A stretch of DNA of 8,555 bases from Rhodothermales bacterium (GCA_030833605.1 JAURGV010000094.1:1-8555), one strand, 5' to 3'. Numbered from the stretch's first letter, positions 1 to 7,484 are shown. Made by a program: numbers and translations. The notes: generated from the letters alone by a model not told the origin.

Positions 1-2
1 CG

Positions 3-68
3 GTCTATATTGGCAGTGTTGACATGGTTAAGATTGCTGAAGAGTTTTTGGCTGGTGTTCGCCCATAA
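3..68 (+). CDS. 3' end of an upstream gene, possibly aspartokinase/homoserine dehydrogenase (thrA-like)
   Basis: Only the last 21 codons and a TAA stop (66-68) are inside the window; the rest lies before position 1. This is the only forward frame open from the left edge that ends just before thrB. The tail ends in IAEEFLAGVRP. Its segment GSVDMVKIAEE weakly resembles the C-terminal end of homoserine dehydrogenases (a 'GV..D.v.iA' pattern), and the gene sits 21 bp upstream of thrB, where thrA is found in thrABC operons. The identity is therefore mainly inferred from position; 21 residues are too few for a firm family call. It is probably co-transcribed with thrB and thrC. Confidence 0.5.
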   Translation, partial: VYIGSVDMVKIAEEFLAGVRP

Positions 69-74
69 CGCAAT

Positions 75-80
75 GGGAGA
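75..80 (+). promoter_or_regulatory. Shine-Dalgarno-like site of thrB
   Basis: A purine-rich GGGAGA lies 9 bases before the ATG at 90, within the 21-bp gap after the preceding stop codon. It is the clearest ribosome-binding-like sequence in the window and supports the start chosen for thrB. The other genes here show only weak sites or none. Confidence 0.45.
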
Positions 81-89
81 CAGGGTATT

Positions 90-1043
90 ATGAGTGCGAT
101 CAATTCGTTGAAGACCCAAACGTGCGTTGCTTTTGCACCGGCATCCCTCTCCAATTTAGGTCCGGGTTTCGACAGTCTTGGGGTTGCCCTCTCCATTTGG
201 TACGATCAAGTGCACATTACGCTTACGCCTGGCCTTGCGTATACCGTCGGTTTTGACCCTTCTGGTGAGTGGAAAGGACCAACAGATCCTCACAAAAATA
301 CCGCCTCCGTATCCGCCCTTCATGTCGCGCAAACCCTAGGCTATACAGGTGGGGCCACAATACATATTAAAAAAGGAATCCGGGCGGGAAGTGGTTTAGG
401 CAGTTCGGCTGCCAGCGCCGTTGCGGGAGCGATGGCCATGAACGGTGCCCTTGGATCGCCTTTGACGAAGTCGGATTTGATTGATGCGTGTATGGAAGGG
501 GAGTCCATCGTGTCTGGAGCGCGCCACGGCGACAATGTGATCCCTTCGTTGATGGGAGGAACTATGCTGGTTGAATCGGGAAATCCAGCATTTCATCAGC
601 GAATCGACTCAATGATGGATGTTCATTTTGCCGTCATTCTACCCGATGTTGAAGTCCTGACGCAGCAAGCTCGGGCTCTTCTGCCCGCGTCTGTAACATT
701 AAAAGACGCTTCTGTTTGGGCGTCCCGATTGTCCCAGTTGATTTTGGCTATGAGCAACGCCGATGTGAGCTTATTTGGCAAATTGGTGATGAAAGATGAC
801 CTTATCGAGCCCATTCGCGCCACGCTTTTAAGCCCCTATTCGGCCATTAAAGAGGCTGCCCTCAAGCGTGGCGCAAAAGGCTGTGCGTTGTCTGGATCCG
901 GGCCGGCTATGTTTGCCGTCTGCTCTTCCTCGGCTGAAGCCTCAGCAATAGCAGAAAGCATGAAAAACGCCTGTGCTGAGTTTGGTATTTCAAGCTTGAC
1001 CGCTGTAGAACGAATTAACGCGCGTGGGGCATACACCCAATAG
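90..1043 (+). CDS. thrB: homoserine kinase ThrB (GHMP kinase family)
   Basis: A 317-residue cytoplasmic enzyme predicted to phosphorylate L-homoserine with ATP to O-phospho-L-homoserine, the step before threonine synthase (EC 2.7.1.39). Visible GHMP-kinase signatures are the N-terminal APASLSNLGPGFDSLG (residues 16-31), the ATP phosphate-binding glycine/serine loop GSGLGSSAAS (100-109), the HGDNV segment (146-150) typical of ThrB proteins, and the C-terminal glycine-rich motif GCALSGSGPAMFAV (264-277). The length is normal for the family (about 300-320). The ATG at 90 has a purine-rich site 9 bases upstream and leaves just enough residues before motif 1. It is followed by thrC after 2 bp, so the two are surely co-transcribed. 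No defect is visible. Other GHMP kinases (mevalonate, galactokinase) are excluded by the HGDNV segment and by the adjoining threonine synthase. Confidence 0.96.
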   Translation: MSAINSLKTQTCVAFAPASLSNLGPGFDSLGVALSIWYDQVHITLTPGLAYTVGFDPSGEWKGPTDPHKNTASVSALHVAQTLGYTGGATIHIKKGIRAGSGLGSSAASAVAGAMAMNGALGSPLTKSDLIDACMEGESIVSGARHGDNVIPSLMGGTMLVESGNPAFHQRIDSMMDVHFAVILPDVEVLTQQARALLPASVTLKDASVWASRLSQLILAMSNADVSLFGKLVMKDDLIEPIRATLLSPYSAIKEAALKRGAKGCALSGSGPAMFAVCSSSAEASAIAESMKNACAEFGISSLTAVERINARGAYTQ

Positions 1044-1045
1044 AT

Positions 1046-2350
1046 ATGCTGTTTTCAAGTACCAGATCTGCCTACCCACACGTGTCTTTGCTAGAAGCTG
1101 CCGAACAAGGCTTGGCACCAGATGGAGGGCTCTATCTTCCCATCACCCAACCCGACGTGGATTGGGAAACCTTGCCCTCCAATTCGTTTGGCGCCTGTTC
1201 TGACGTGTTTTTAACGCAGTGGCTTGGTGACGCACTAATCCCATCGCAGAAAAAAGAGTTGGTCGAGGAGGTGGTACAGGACGCCTTGAACTTCGAGGTC
1301 CCCATTTGTTTTACACCTGAAACGCGTTCTTATCCGGGGTTACATATTCTAGAGTTATTTCATGGCCCCACCCTGTCTTTCAAAGATTTCGGTGCTCGAA
1401 CGCTAGCCAAACTGTTGAAAGCAAGGCTGGCTCAGTCCCACCAGTCCATTACGATTCTGGTGGCCACGTCGGGAGATACGGGTAGTGCGGTCGCCGACGG
1501 CTTATCGGGAATTGACGGGATACGGGTTGTTCTGTTATATCCGGATGCCGGCGTAAGTGAAGTCCAAGAGAAACAATTAATAACCAAACGGAAAGGTGTT
1601 CTCTCCCTTAGGGTTAGGGGTACTTTTGATGACTGTCAGCGTCTCGTTAAAGGGGCTTTTGGGCAAGACGAACTGGTCCAGTTCAACCTGTCCACTGCTA
1701 ACTCAATTAACATGGGTAGGTTAATCCCTCAAATGTTGTATTACGTTTGGGCAACGCGTTTTCTAGGATCGAAACAATGTCAGTTTGTGGTACCATCGGG
1801 TAACTTGGGGAATCTCACCGCTGGTGTTCTAGCTAACCTATCGGGAATGCCGGTAACCGGTTTTATAGCGGCTCACAATCAAAACGATTTTTTCCCCCGG
1901 TACAAAAAAAGTCCCGATGCGACGTTTGGGACGACCGTAAAGACGCTATCCAATGCGATGGATGTGGGCGCTCCATCCAATTTTGAGCGGCTGCAATCGC
2001 TTTCGGCTGCGTCCGACCTAATGAGCCGAATAGAAGCTATCTCATTAACCGATGAGCAGACTCTTTTTCACATGAGCCAGTTTCACGCAGAAACCGGTTA
2101 TGTGGCTGATCCCCATACGGCTGTTGGCATTGGGGCTGCGGCTAGCCTGAATGCCAAAGCAGGCCCTATCGTCGTGCTTTCAACCGCTCATCCTGCTAAA
2201 TTTCCAGACATCGTTCAGCAGGCGACTAGCATAACACCTGAAGTGCCTGCGCAATTAGCCCGACTGGACCATTTACCAACCCGTGTTGTGGACTTTGATC
2301 CAGCGCAAAACAAGCTTGCAGACGTGCTATTAGCGCACAAATGGGACTGA
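1046..2350 (+). CDS. thrC: threonine synthase ThrC (PLP-dependent)
   Basis: A 434-residue enzyme predicted to convert O-phospho-L-homoserine and water to L-threonine and phosphate (EC 4.2.3.1), the last step of the pathway begun by the neighbouring thrB. The features are those of fold-type II PLP enzymes of the threonine synthase group. They are an N-terminal APDGGLYLP segment (24-32), GPTLSFKDFGAR (107-118) with the predicted Schiff-base lysine K113, ATSGDTGSAV (140-149), the PLP-phosphate loop PSGNLGNLTAG (250-260), NAMDVGAPSNFER (303-315), and STAHPAKF (379-386) near the end. The length matches the shorter bacterial class of about 430 residues. The ATG lies 2 bp after the thrB stop with no good ribosome site (the nearest G-run is about 17 bases upstream), which suggests translational coupling to thrB. 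Its last 21 bp overlap the end of the opposite-strand peptidase gene. Confidence 0.97.
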   Translation: MLFSSTRSAYPHVSLLEAAEQGLAPDGGLYLPITQPDVDWETLPSNSFGACSDVFLTQWLGDALIPSQKKELVEEVVQDALNFEVPICFTPETRSYPGLHILELFHGPTLSFKDFGARTLAKLLKARLAQSHQSITILVATSGDTGSAVADGLSGIDGIRVVLLYPDAGVSEVQEKQLITKRKGVLSLRVRGTFDDCQRLVKGAFGQDELVQFNLSTANSINMGRLIPQMLYYVWATRFLGSKQCQFVVPSGNLGNLTAGVLANLSGMPVTGFIAAHNQNDFFPRYKKSPDATFGTTVKTLSNAMDVGAPSNFERLQSLSAASDLMSRIEAISLTDEQTLFHMSQFHAETGYVADPHTAVGIGAAASLNAKAGPIVVLSTAHPAKFPDIVQQATSITPEVPAQLARLDHLPTRVVDFDPAQNKLADVLLAHKWD

Positions 2351-4090
2351 TACGGTGGCCCGGTTGTCTTTTCCGTCCACTACGTTTATTTCCAAAACAT
2401 GTGAGCCGCGGGCCAAAGTGGGTTCAAAACGATGCTTAATGGTAGCATTCTTTGCATCGTACTCGAATAGCACCCATTCACCGTCAATTTTGCCCTCAAA
2501 GGATTGAATTCCACTCAATCCATCGGCAATACGCGCCCTGATTTCTGAAACTTGACCCATATTCTTGCCGGCACTAATGTTCAACAGCCGAATGGTTGGG
2601 TCTTTATCGTCAATGCCGACAGCGAAAGAATCAAAGTCTCGGATTTGCGTCTTTACCACGCCTTCGTAATACGATCCTCCGGCCCAGGCGATGCTGCCAT
2701 TTGATCGAACTCTAACAATCCCTGCTTTGTCTCTTTTGTCTTCCGGAAGCCGAGTGGGGACAATTTCTAGCGATGCCCAGGTATGAAGCGGCACGTCAGC
2801 TTTGTGAACCCGATGAACTTCCGAATATATATTTGACGCAGCGCTTTCGACGGCGGCATACTTGAATTGGTCGTTTTCGTACAAAGCGCCATTCGGGATA
2901 TTGAGTGCGAAACCTTCTGCTCGGAATGAGAAAGACTGATCAAAAGGGAGGCTAAAAGGGATTTTATCCGAGCCGGAAACAGCCTGAATGATATTTTCAG
3001 GTTCAATGCCATAGACCATGAAATTTAAGTCCGTGCGATTGCTGTTCGCGTCGGTTACTCGGTATTTCATTTCATGGCTAGAACCGCTGCGCATGGATAT
3101 AATCCCTTTTTGGACGGAATCATACAGCGGAAGGTTATTTCCCGGAAGCACAAAACTTCGCTGAAACCAGCGCCCTGACTTTTTATACTCGGCATAGTCG
3201 GCGTGAGCATTTATGTACCGGGTTTGATCGAACGAAAAACGGTCCATAGACGACTTAAACACCTTCGCGCCGTTATCCTGAAGTTCAATGGTATACAGCC
3301 CTAAGCGATTGGTTGACCCATTATGATAGTCGTGAGCCTGAATGGCAAAGGCAATTTGGCCGGAGGCTTCAATTCTATTTACACTAGACAGAACGTGTTT
3401 CCCGTTTTGTACCGTTACTTCAAGGAGCCCAGATTCTCCAGGTCCAATCGAAAGCCATCCACCGGTTTTGCTGTCTCGCAATCGAATGCGCGAGTTTTCG
3501 CTCACGGCATACGCCTTGACTCTAAAAATTCGAGGAGGCGTGTCGTCTTTGATATCGAACCCCCACATCAAAGGATTCACTGGAAATCCCGTCCGTTCGT
3601 CCCGTATTTCAAAATGAAGATGGGGCCCCGCAGATCCACCCGTATTACCGGAAAGAGCGACTTCTTCGCCTTTAAGCACAGGGAATTCATCCTTGTTGGG
3701 GAAGTATTCTGAACTGAATGACTTTTTTTGATACTGCAGGGTTTTCATGAAAGCCTGCACATCATCCCGAAAACGGTCCAAATGGCCGTATACGGTCATA
3801 TATCCATTGGGATGAGAAATGTACAATGCATTTCCGTAGCCTGATGGAGAAATGGAAATGCGTGAAATCCAACCGTCTGCAGCGGCGTACACTTTGTAGC
3901 CTGTTTTCCCTTGGGTCTTAATGTCGAGACCTCCGTGGAAATGATTGCTTCTCATTTCAGCAAACCCACCTGAAAGATATAGCGGTATCCCTAGGGGCGA
4001 ACGAAAATAATCGTCCGGGTAAGGATCCGGAGCGGAACTGCCAAATAGAACAAGGGCAGAAAAACAGATAAGAACGACTCTCAGATTCAT
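2330..4090 (-). CDS. secreted M23 (LytM/lysostaphin-type) metallopeptidase
   Basis: A predicted 586-residue exported zinc peptidase that would cut peptidoglycan peptide cross-links in the periplasm or act on the envelope. Residues 1-20 form a signal peptide (MNLR, then a hydrophobic stretch to F16, then GSSA). There is no lipobox cysteine, so a lipoprotein is unlikely. The M23 domain spans about residues 30-180, with zinc ligands H52 and D56 in HFHGGLD, YGHLD with H103, and GPHLHFEIR with H157 and H159 (the HxH motif). All expected catalytic residues are present, so it looks active rather than a degenerate EnvC/NlpD-like activator. Residues about 185-586 are beta-rich with no family I can name; the last ~90 residues resemble an Ig-like, bacterial surface-type fold. 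An in-frame TTG start at 4117 would add 9 residues and overlap the divergent gene; the ATG at 4090 places the signal peptide at the N-terminus and is preferred. No Shine-Dalgarno is evident. Confidence 0.9.
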   Translation of the reverse strand: MNLRVVLICFSALVLFGSSAPDPYPDDYFRSPLGIPLYLSGGFAEMRSNHFHGGLDIKTQGKTGYKVYAAADGWISRISISPSGYGNALYISHPNGYMTVYGHLDRFRDDVQAFMKTLQYQKKSFSSEYFPNKDEFPVLKGEEVALSGNTGGSAGPHLHFEIRDERTGFPVNPLMWGFDIKDDTPPRIFRVKAYAVSENSRIRLRDSKTGGWLSIGPGESGLLEVTVQNGKHVLSSVNRIEASGQIAFAIQAHDYHNGSTNRLGLYTIELQDNGAKVFKSSMDRFSFDQTRYINAHADYAEYKKSGRWFQRSFVLPGNNLPLYDSVQKGIISMRSGSSHEMKYRVTDANSNRTDLNFMVYGIEPENIIQAVSGSDKIPFSLPFDQSFSFRAEGFALNIPNGALYENDQFKYAAVESAASNIYSEVHRVHKADVPLHTWASLEIVPTRLPEDKRDKAGIVRVRSNGSIAWAGGSYYEGVVKTQIRDFDSFAVGIDDKDPTIRLLNISAGKNMGQVSEIRARIADGLSGIQSFEGKIDGEWVLFEYDAKNATIKHRFEPTLARGSHVLEINVVDGKDNRATVSVPFVR

Positions 4091-4098
4091 GGTTAGGT

Positions 4099-5151
4099 AT
4101 GGTTCAGGAAGCCCCAAATAGCAATCTCGTAAACATTTTTCTCGGGATTATAGCCGTTTTCGTAGTAGGAGTGATGCTACTTGAACTGAAAGCGGTCTTG
4201 ATGCCGTTTGTTTTAGCGATGTTGCTATCAATAATATTCAAACCAATCATTCTAGGCTTACGAGAAAAACGAGTTCCAATGGTAGTCGCACTTTTTGGAG
4301 TGCTTTTATTGTTTTCTTGCGTTTTGTTTTTGGTGGGATGGGTTTTGTTTTCGAGTGCAGATACATTCGTGAATGAATTGCCCAAATACGAAGCCAAAAT
4401 GGCGATTATTGTTAATAAAATTGAAGTTGGGATGATGGCGGGGGCCGAACGTTTCGATTTACAAGCATCGGAATTTCAGTGGAACGATGCCTTCGACATT
4501 GATTCAGTGACCGCTGCCGTCACCTCTGGTCTAGGATCGTTCATTAGCTTTGTCACAACCACCTTTATGGTTGTTCTTTTTATGCTGTTCATTTTGGCGG
4601 CCAGCGGTGATTTAGGTAAGAAATTTAAAATTGCTTACCCAGAACACGTTTCGGATAAACTAGCCAATGTGATCCGAAATATTGATTCTCAAGTCCGACA
4701 ATACTTGGTCACCAAAACCATTATTAGCCTGATTACTGGCTTTTTGACGTGGTTAGTATTGTTGCTACTCGGCGTCGACTTCCCACTGGTTTTTGGGTTT
4801 ATCGCGTTTGTTTTAAACTACATCCCCAACGTAGGCAGTACGGTAGCGGTACTTTTCCCTTTTGCGCTAACGCTCCTTCAATTTGAAACGGCAGGCGTTC
4901 CGCTATTGGTAATTCTCGGTTTGGGGTCCACGCAAGTCGTGATGGGGAATATTATTGAGCCTCGAATTATGGGGTATTCGCTCAACTTGAGTCCTTTGTT
5001 GATTTTGGTTGCCCTGATTTTCTGGGGTTGGCTGTGGGGCGTTTGGGGGATGATTCTCGCGGTCCCACTGACAGCTACGATCAAAATAGTCTTTGAGAAC
5101 TTAGACTCGTTTAAACCCGTCGCAAAGTTGATGAATGGAACTATCGATTAA
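4099..5151 (+). CDS. AI-2E/PerM (UPF0118) family membrane transporter
   Basis: A 350-residue polytopic inner-membrane protein. Hydrophobic segments lie at about residues 10-30, 32-52, 60-85, 145-170, 203-225, 228-250, 252-275 and 298-330, with a soluble loop at about 86-144, the usual AI-2E family layout. Family motifs are visible: NYIPNVGS (240-247), GNIIEPRIMGYSLNLSPL (283-300), and the tryptophan-rich FWGWLWGVWGMILAVPL (308-324). Known members include E. coli TqsA, which exports autoinducer-2, and members reported as sodium/proton antiporters, so the substrate cannot be read from sequence and no luxS is nearby. Length is typical. The ATG at 4099 is the only reasonable start: the frame is closed by a stop at 4069-4071 and transmembrane helix 1 begins at residue 10. 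It starts 8 bp from the divergent peptidase gene, and its stop lies within the overlap with hutF. Confidence 0.92.
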   Translation: MVQEAPNSNLVNIFLGIIAVFVVGVMLLELKAVLMPFVLAMLLSIIFKPIILGLREKRVPMVVALFGVLLLFSCVLFLVGWVLFSSADTFVNELPKYEAKMAIIVNKIEVGMMAGAERFDLQASEFQWNDAFDIDSVTAAVTSGLGSFISFVTTTFMVVLFMLFILAASGDLGKKFKIAYPEHVSDKLANVIRNIDSQVRQYLVTKTIISLITGFLTWLVLLLLGVDFPLVFGFIAFVLNYIPNVGSTVAVLFPFALTLLQFETAGVPLLVILGLGSTQVVMGNIIEPRIMGYSLNLSPLLILVALIFWGWLWGVWGMILAVPLTATIKIVFENLDSFKPVAKLMNGTID

Positions 5152-5159
5152 CTATCGAT
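5139..5159. repeat. 10-bp direct repeat at 11-bp period, spanning both convergent stop codons
   Basis: AACTATCGAT occurs at 5139-5148 and again at 5150-5159, separated by one T. Each copy contains the palindrome ATCGAT. The TAA stop of the AI-2E gene (5149-5151) and the TAG stop of hutF on the other strand (5141-5143) both fall inside this 21-bp stretch. The repeat is short and could be chance or a small tandem duplication; it is listed because of where it sits. Confidence 0.8.
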
Positions 5160-6460
5160 CCATTAATCACTACCCGGTCGATTAACTCTTTTGTCCCGCC
5201 GTACACAAACGTATTTAGTATCTCGTCGGGAGACTTTCCGGTGGTAAGCGGATGGTTTTGTGTTAATTCGACCAGATCGGCCTTAGACCCTACTTCGATG
5301 CGGCCAACAGCAAGGCCTGAGGCCCTGCGGCCGCCTTCTAAAGCGGTTTGGTACAAATAGGTACCCGACCCCACGCTTCCGTCCAGCTTAAAAGCATTTC
5401 TTTTGCGACTAGCCATGCGGGCTTGATAATCTATAAGCCGCAATTCTTCGGTTGGAGCGACACAAACGTTGCTGTCCGAACCAATCGCCAGGTGCCCGCC
5501 AGCTGCCAAGAATTCCGCATGGGGGAAGGTCCCGTCGCCTAGGTCTCCTTCGGTTGTAGGGCACAAGCCAATGGTTACTTGAGCCTGTACGATTTTTTTG
5601 AGTTCACCCTTTGTCGCATGGGTCGCGTGGATAAAACACCATTTATCGTCGGGAGAAAAATTGGAAAACAACCAATCAATAGGGGTTGTCCCACGGCCTA
5701 AAACAGACTCGTTGACCTCTCGAACCTGTTCAGAAACGTGTATATGCACGGGTGAATCAGGGAAAGTCTGCTCGCGGTGTTCTAATAGAGCAGCGATAGC
5801 ATCGTATTCTACGGCCCGCAAGGAATGGGGAGCATAGCCAAAAGAAACCAACGGATTGTCCGGATAAATCTCTTTTAGATGATCCATGAGGCCCAAAAAC
5901 ACTTCCGTTTCCATCACGAAAGAGCGCTGCTCGCGGCTGGGTGGTCGCTCACCAAAGCCACCCAATTGATACAATACGGGAAGTAGAAGAAGGCGAATAC
6001 CAACCGATTGGGAAGCATTAATCACGGCTTCCGACATTAGAAAGGGTATTTCCGCGCTATTTTTGTCCTGTACGCCGTGGGCATAATGGAACTCGCAAAC
6101 CGTTGTGTACCCGTGGTTTACCAACTCTTGAAACAGCGAGGAAGAGACTTCTAATTGATCCTGAGGGGTTAATCGATCAACGTCGGCATACATGGCCGTT
6201 CGCCAAGACCAGAAATCGTCATTGGGCTTCCCAAAACGTTGTGTGCGCCCCAAAAGGCGCCGTTGAAACGCGTGAGAGTGCACGTTAATCATCCCGGGGA
6301 CAGTGACCTCTAAAACGATATCGGTCTGCTGATCTCCGAGCGAGTTTAAACCAACGATCGTGCCTGATTGATCTAACTCAATACAAATATTTTGATGCCA
6401 GCCGTCTGGAAGTAGCGCCCATTGAGCACCAATCGTTTGGAATGGCATCGAGGTTGACAT
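5141..6460 (-). CDS. hutF: formimidoylglutamate deiminase HutF (amidohydrolase superfamily)
   Basis: A 439-residue cytoplasmic enzyme predicted to hydrolyse N-formimidoyl-L-glutamate to N-formyl-L-glutamate and ammonia (EC 3.5.3.13), in the five-step histidine degradation route that then needs N-formylglutamate deformylase. Visible motifs are PGMINVHSHAFQR (55-67) with metal ligands H61 and H63, CEFHY (122-126), HIHVSEQ (239-245) with ligand H241 and E244, IHATH (277-281) with H278, GLCPTTEGDLGDGTFP (298-313), and GSDSN (327-331) with D329. CPTTEGDLGDG and HAFQR separate it from guanine deaminase and SAH deaminase relatives. The ATG at 6460 is 13 bp after the MoxR stop; an ATG four codons downstream (6448) is an alternative. 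Only a weak TAGGTA-like site precedes it. The C-terminus ends almost immediately after the last beta-strand (VVINGSIVNR), shorter than pseudomonad HutF, which I recall as about 453 residues. No other hut gene is in the window. Confidence 0.93.
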   Translation of the reverse strand: MSTSMPFQTIGAQWALLPDGWHQNICIELDQSGTIVGLNSLGDQQTDIVLEVTVPGMINVHSHAFQRRLLGRTQRFGKPNDDFWSWRTAMYADVDRLTPQDQLEVSSSLFQELVNHGYTTVCEFHYAHGVQDKNSAEIPFLMSEAVINASQSVGIRLLLLPVLYQLGGFGERPPSREQRSFVMETEVFLGLMDHLKEIYPDNPLVSFGYAPHSLRAVEYDAIAALLEHREQTFPDSPVHIHVSEQVREVNESVLGRGTTPIDWLFSNFSPDDKWCFIHATHATKGELKKIVQAQVTIGLCPTTEGDLGDGTFPHAEFLAAGGHLAIGSDSNVCVAPTEELRLIDYQARMASRKRNAFKLDGSVGSGTYLYQTALEGGRRASGLAVGRIEVGSKADLVELTQNHPLTTGKSPDEILNTFVYGGTKELIDRVVINGSIVNR

Positions 6461-6473
6461 GGGCCGCGCGTAC

Positions 6474-7463
6474 CTAGGATTCAGTACTCATAAGACGATT
6501 GATGATGTCAACCGAACTAACACCTTCAGCCTCAGCGTTGAAATTGGTTACAATGCGATGACGTAGAACCGAAGTCGCAATCTGGTTTACGTCTTTAATG
6601 CTAGGCGTTAATCGTCCGTCTAGTGCAGCGGTGGCTTTTGCGCCTAAAATCAAATACTGAGACGCACGTGGACCTGCACCATAATTCAGGAAGTTCTTTA
6701 CAAAATCAGGGGCGTGGTCGCCTTTTGGCCTGGTTTTGCTGACGAGTTTAACGGCATATTCAATCACGTTGTCCGCGACAGGAATTTGTCGGACAAGCTG
6801 CTGATATCGTTGAATATCGGCGGCCGTCATCACGTTTTTCAATACCGGCTTATTAGCACTAGTCGTCTGGCGAACGACTTCCACTTCTTCGGCAAACGTG
6901 GGGTAGTCTAGCCATAGGTTGAACATAAAGCGATCAAGTTGAGCTTCAGGAAGGGGGTAGGTGCCTTCCTGTTCAATAGGGTTTTGCGTAGCCAAAACGA
7001 AAAACGGTTCAGGCAATGCGTAGGTGTGACCAGAAGCGGTAACACGGTGCTCTTGCATCGCTTCTAAAAGCGCGGCCTGTGTTTTGGGCGGTGTACGGTT
7101 AATTTCATCGGCTAAGACCACGTTGGCGAATACCGGGCCTTTAACGAATTTGAACTGCCTACGACCGGTAGAAGCATCTTCTTCAATGATTTCGGTACCG
7201 GTTATGTCACTGGGCATGAGGTCTGGCGTAAACTGAATGCGGGAAAAATCCAAATCCATAACGTCGGCGATGGTATGGATTAAGAGGGTTTTCGCTAGAC
7301 CAGGCACACCCACCAAAAGGGCGTGACCGCGGCAAATCATGCTAATAAAAATCTGTCGAACAATGTGCTCCTGACCAACAATTACTTTGGCTACTTCATT
7401 TCGAAGTGTTTCATAGCCGGCGTGTAGTTCTTCTACGGTCTGAGGAGAAGTGGTAATTTCCAT
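6474..7463 (-). CDS. MoxR-family AAA+ ATPase
   Basis: A 329-residue cytoplasmic AAA+ ATPase of the MoxR group, chaperone-like enzymes often tied to maturation of von Willebrand factor A-domain partners. In numbering from the ATG at 7463 the motifs are Walker A GVPGLAKT (52-59), Walker B VVLADEIN (115-122), the MoxR segment RTPPKTQAALLEAMQE (123-138), sensor 1 ATQNP (158-162), the PEAQLDRF segment (172-179), and sensor 2 GPRAS (264-268) in the helical lid. Length is typical (320-335). A TTG three codons upstream (7472) is an alternative start, but the ATG is preferred; neither has a clear ribosome site. It follows the PPIase gene by 21 bp and precedes hutF by 13 bp, so all three are probably one transcript. 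The usual partners (a DUF58 protein and VWA-domain proteins) are absent downstream, so the substrate cannot be inferred from context. Confidence 0.95.
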   Translation of the reverse strand: MEITTSPQTVEELHAGYETLRNEVAKVIVGQEHIVRQIFISMICRGHALLVGVPGLAKTLLIHTIADVMDLDFSRIQFTPDLMPSDITGTEIIEEDASTGRRQFKFVKGPVFANVVLADEINRTPPKTQAALLEAMQEHRVTASGHTYALPEPFFVLATQNPIEQEGTYPLPEAQLDRFMFNLWLDYPTFAEEVEVVRQTTSANKPVLKNVMTAADIQRYQQLVRQIPVADNVIEYAVKLVSKTRPKGDHAPDFVKNFLNYGAGPRASQYLILGAKATAALDGRLTPSIKDVNQIATSVLRHRIVTNFNAEAEGVSSVDIINRLMSTES

Positions 7464-7484
7464 GTAGGACAATGATTTATCGCT

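Noticed and set aside
1608..1619. Two copies of TTAGGG in a row, a telomere-like repeat.
   Set aside because: Only two units, fully inside thrC and encoding a normal SLRVRG segment; coincidence of codon use.
2357..2414. Complementary GGCCCG and CGGGCC near the thrC/M23 convergent end, a possible terminator stem.
   Set aside because: The arms are about 46 bases apart, inside peptidase coding sequence, with no T-run following.
3323..3712. A 129-codon open frame on the plus strand opposite the M23 peptidase gene.
   Set aside because: It lies wholly antisense to a well-supported gene, has no family resemblance, ribosome site or domain pattern, and contains the mirror of conserved M23 codons; a shadow frame.
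4148..4153. A perfect TATAAT on the minus strand 58 bp before the M23 peptidase ATG, a possible -10 box.
   Set aside because: No matching -35 element at 16-18 bp, and it does not fit the TAnnTTTG-type -7 box known for Bacteroidota. It lies within transporter coding sequence, so not strong enough to list.
4099..5151. Reading the AI-2E family name as evidence of a quorum-sensing locus.
   Set aside because: Family members have varied substrates, and no luxS, lsr or regulator gene is present in the window.
5146..5168. GATTAA and TTAATC inverted repeat at the transporter/hutF junction, a possible bidirectional terminator.
   Set aside because: Only a 6-bp AT-rich stem with an 11-base loop and no adjoining T-run; unlikely to stop transcription alone.
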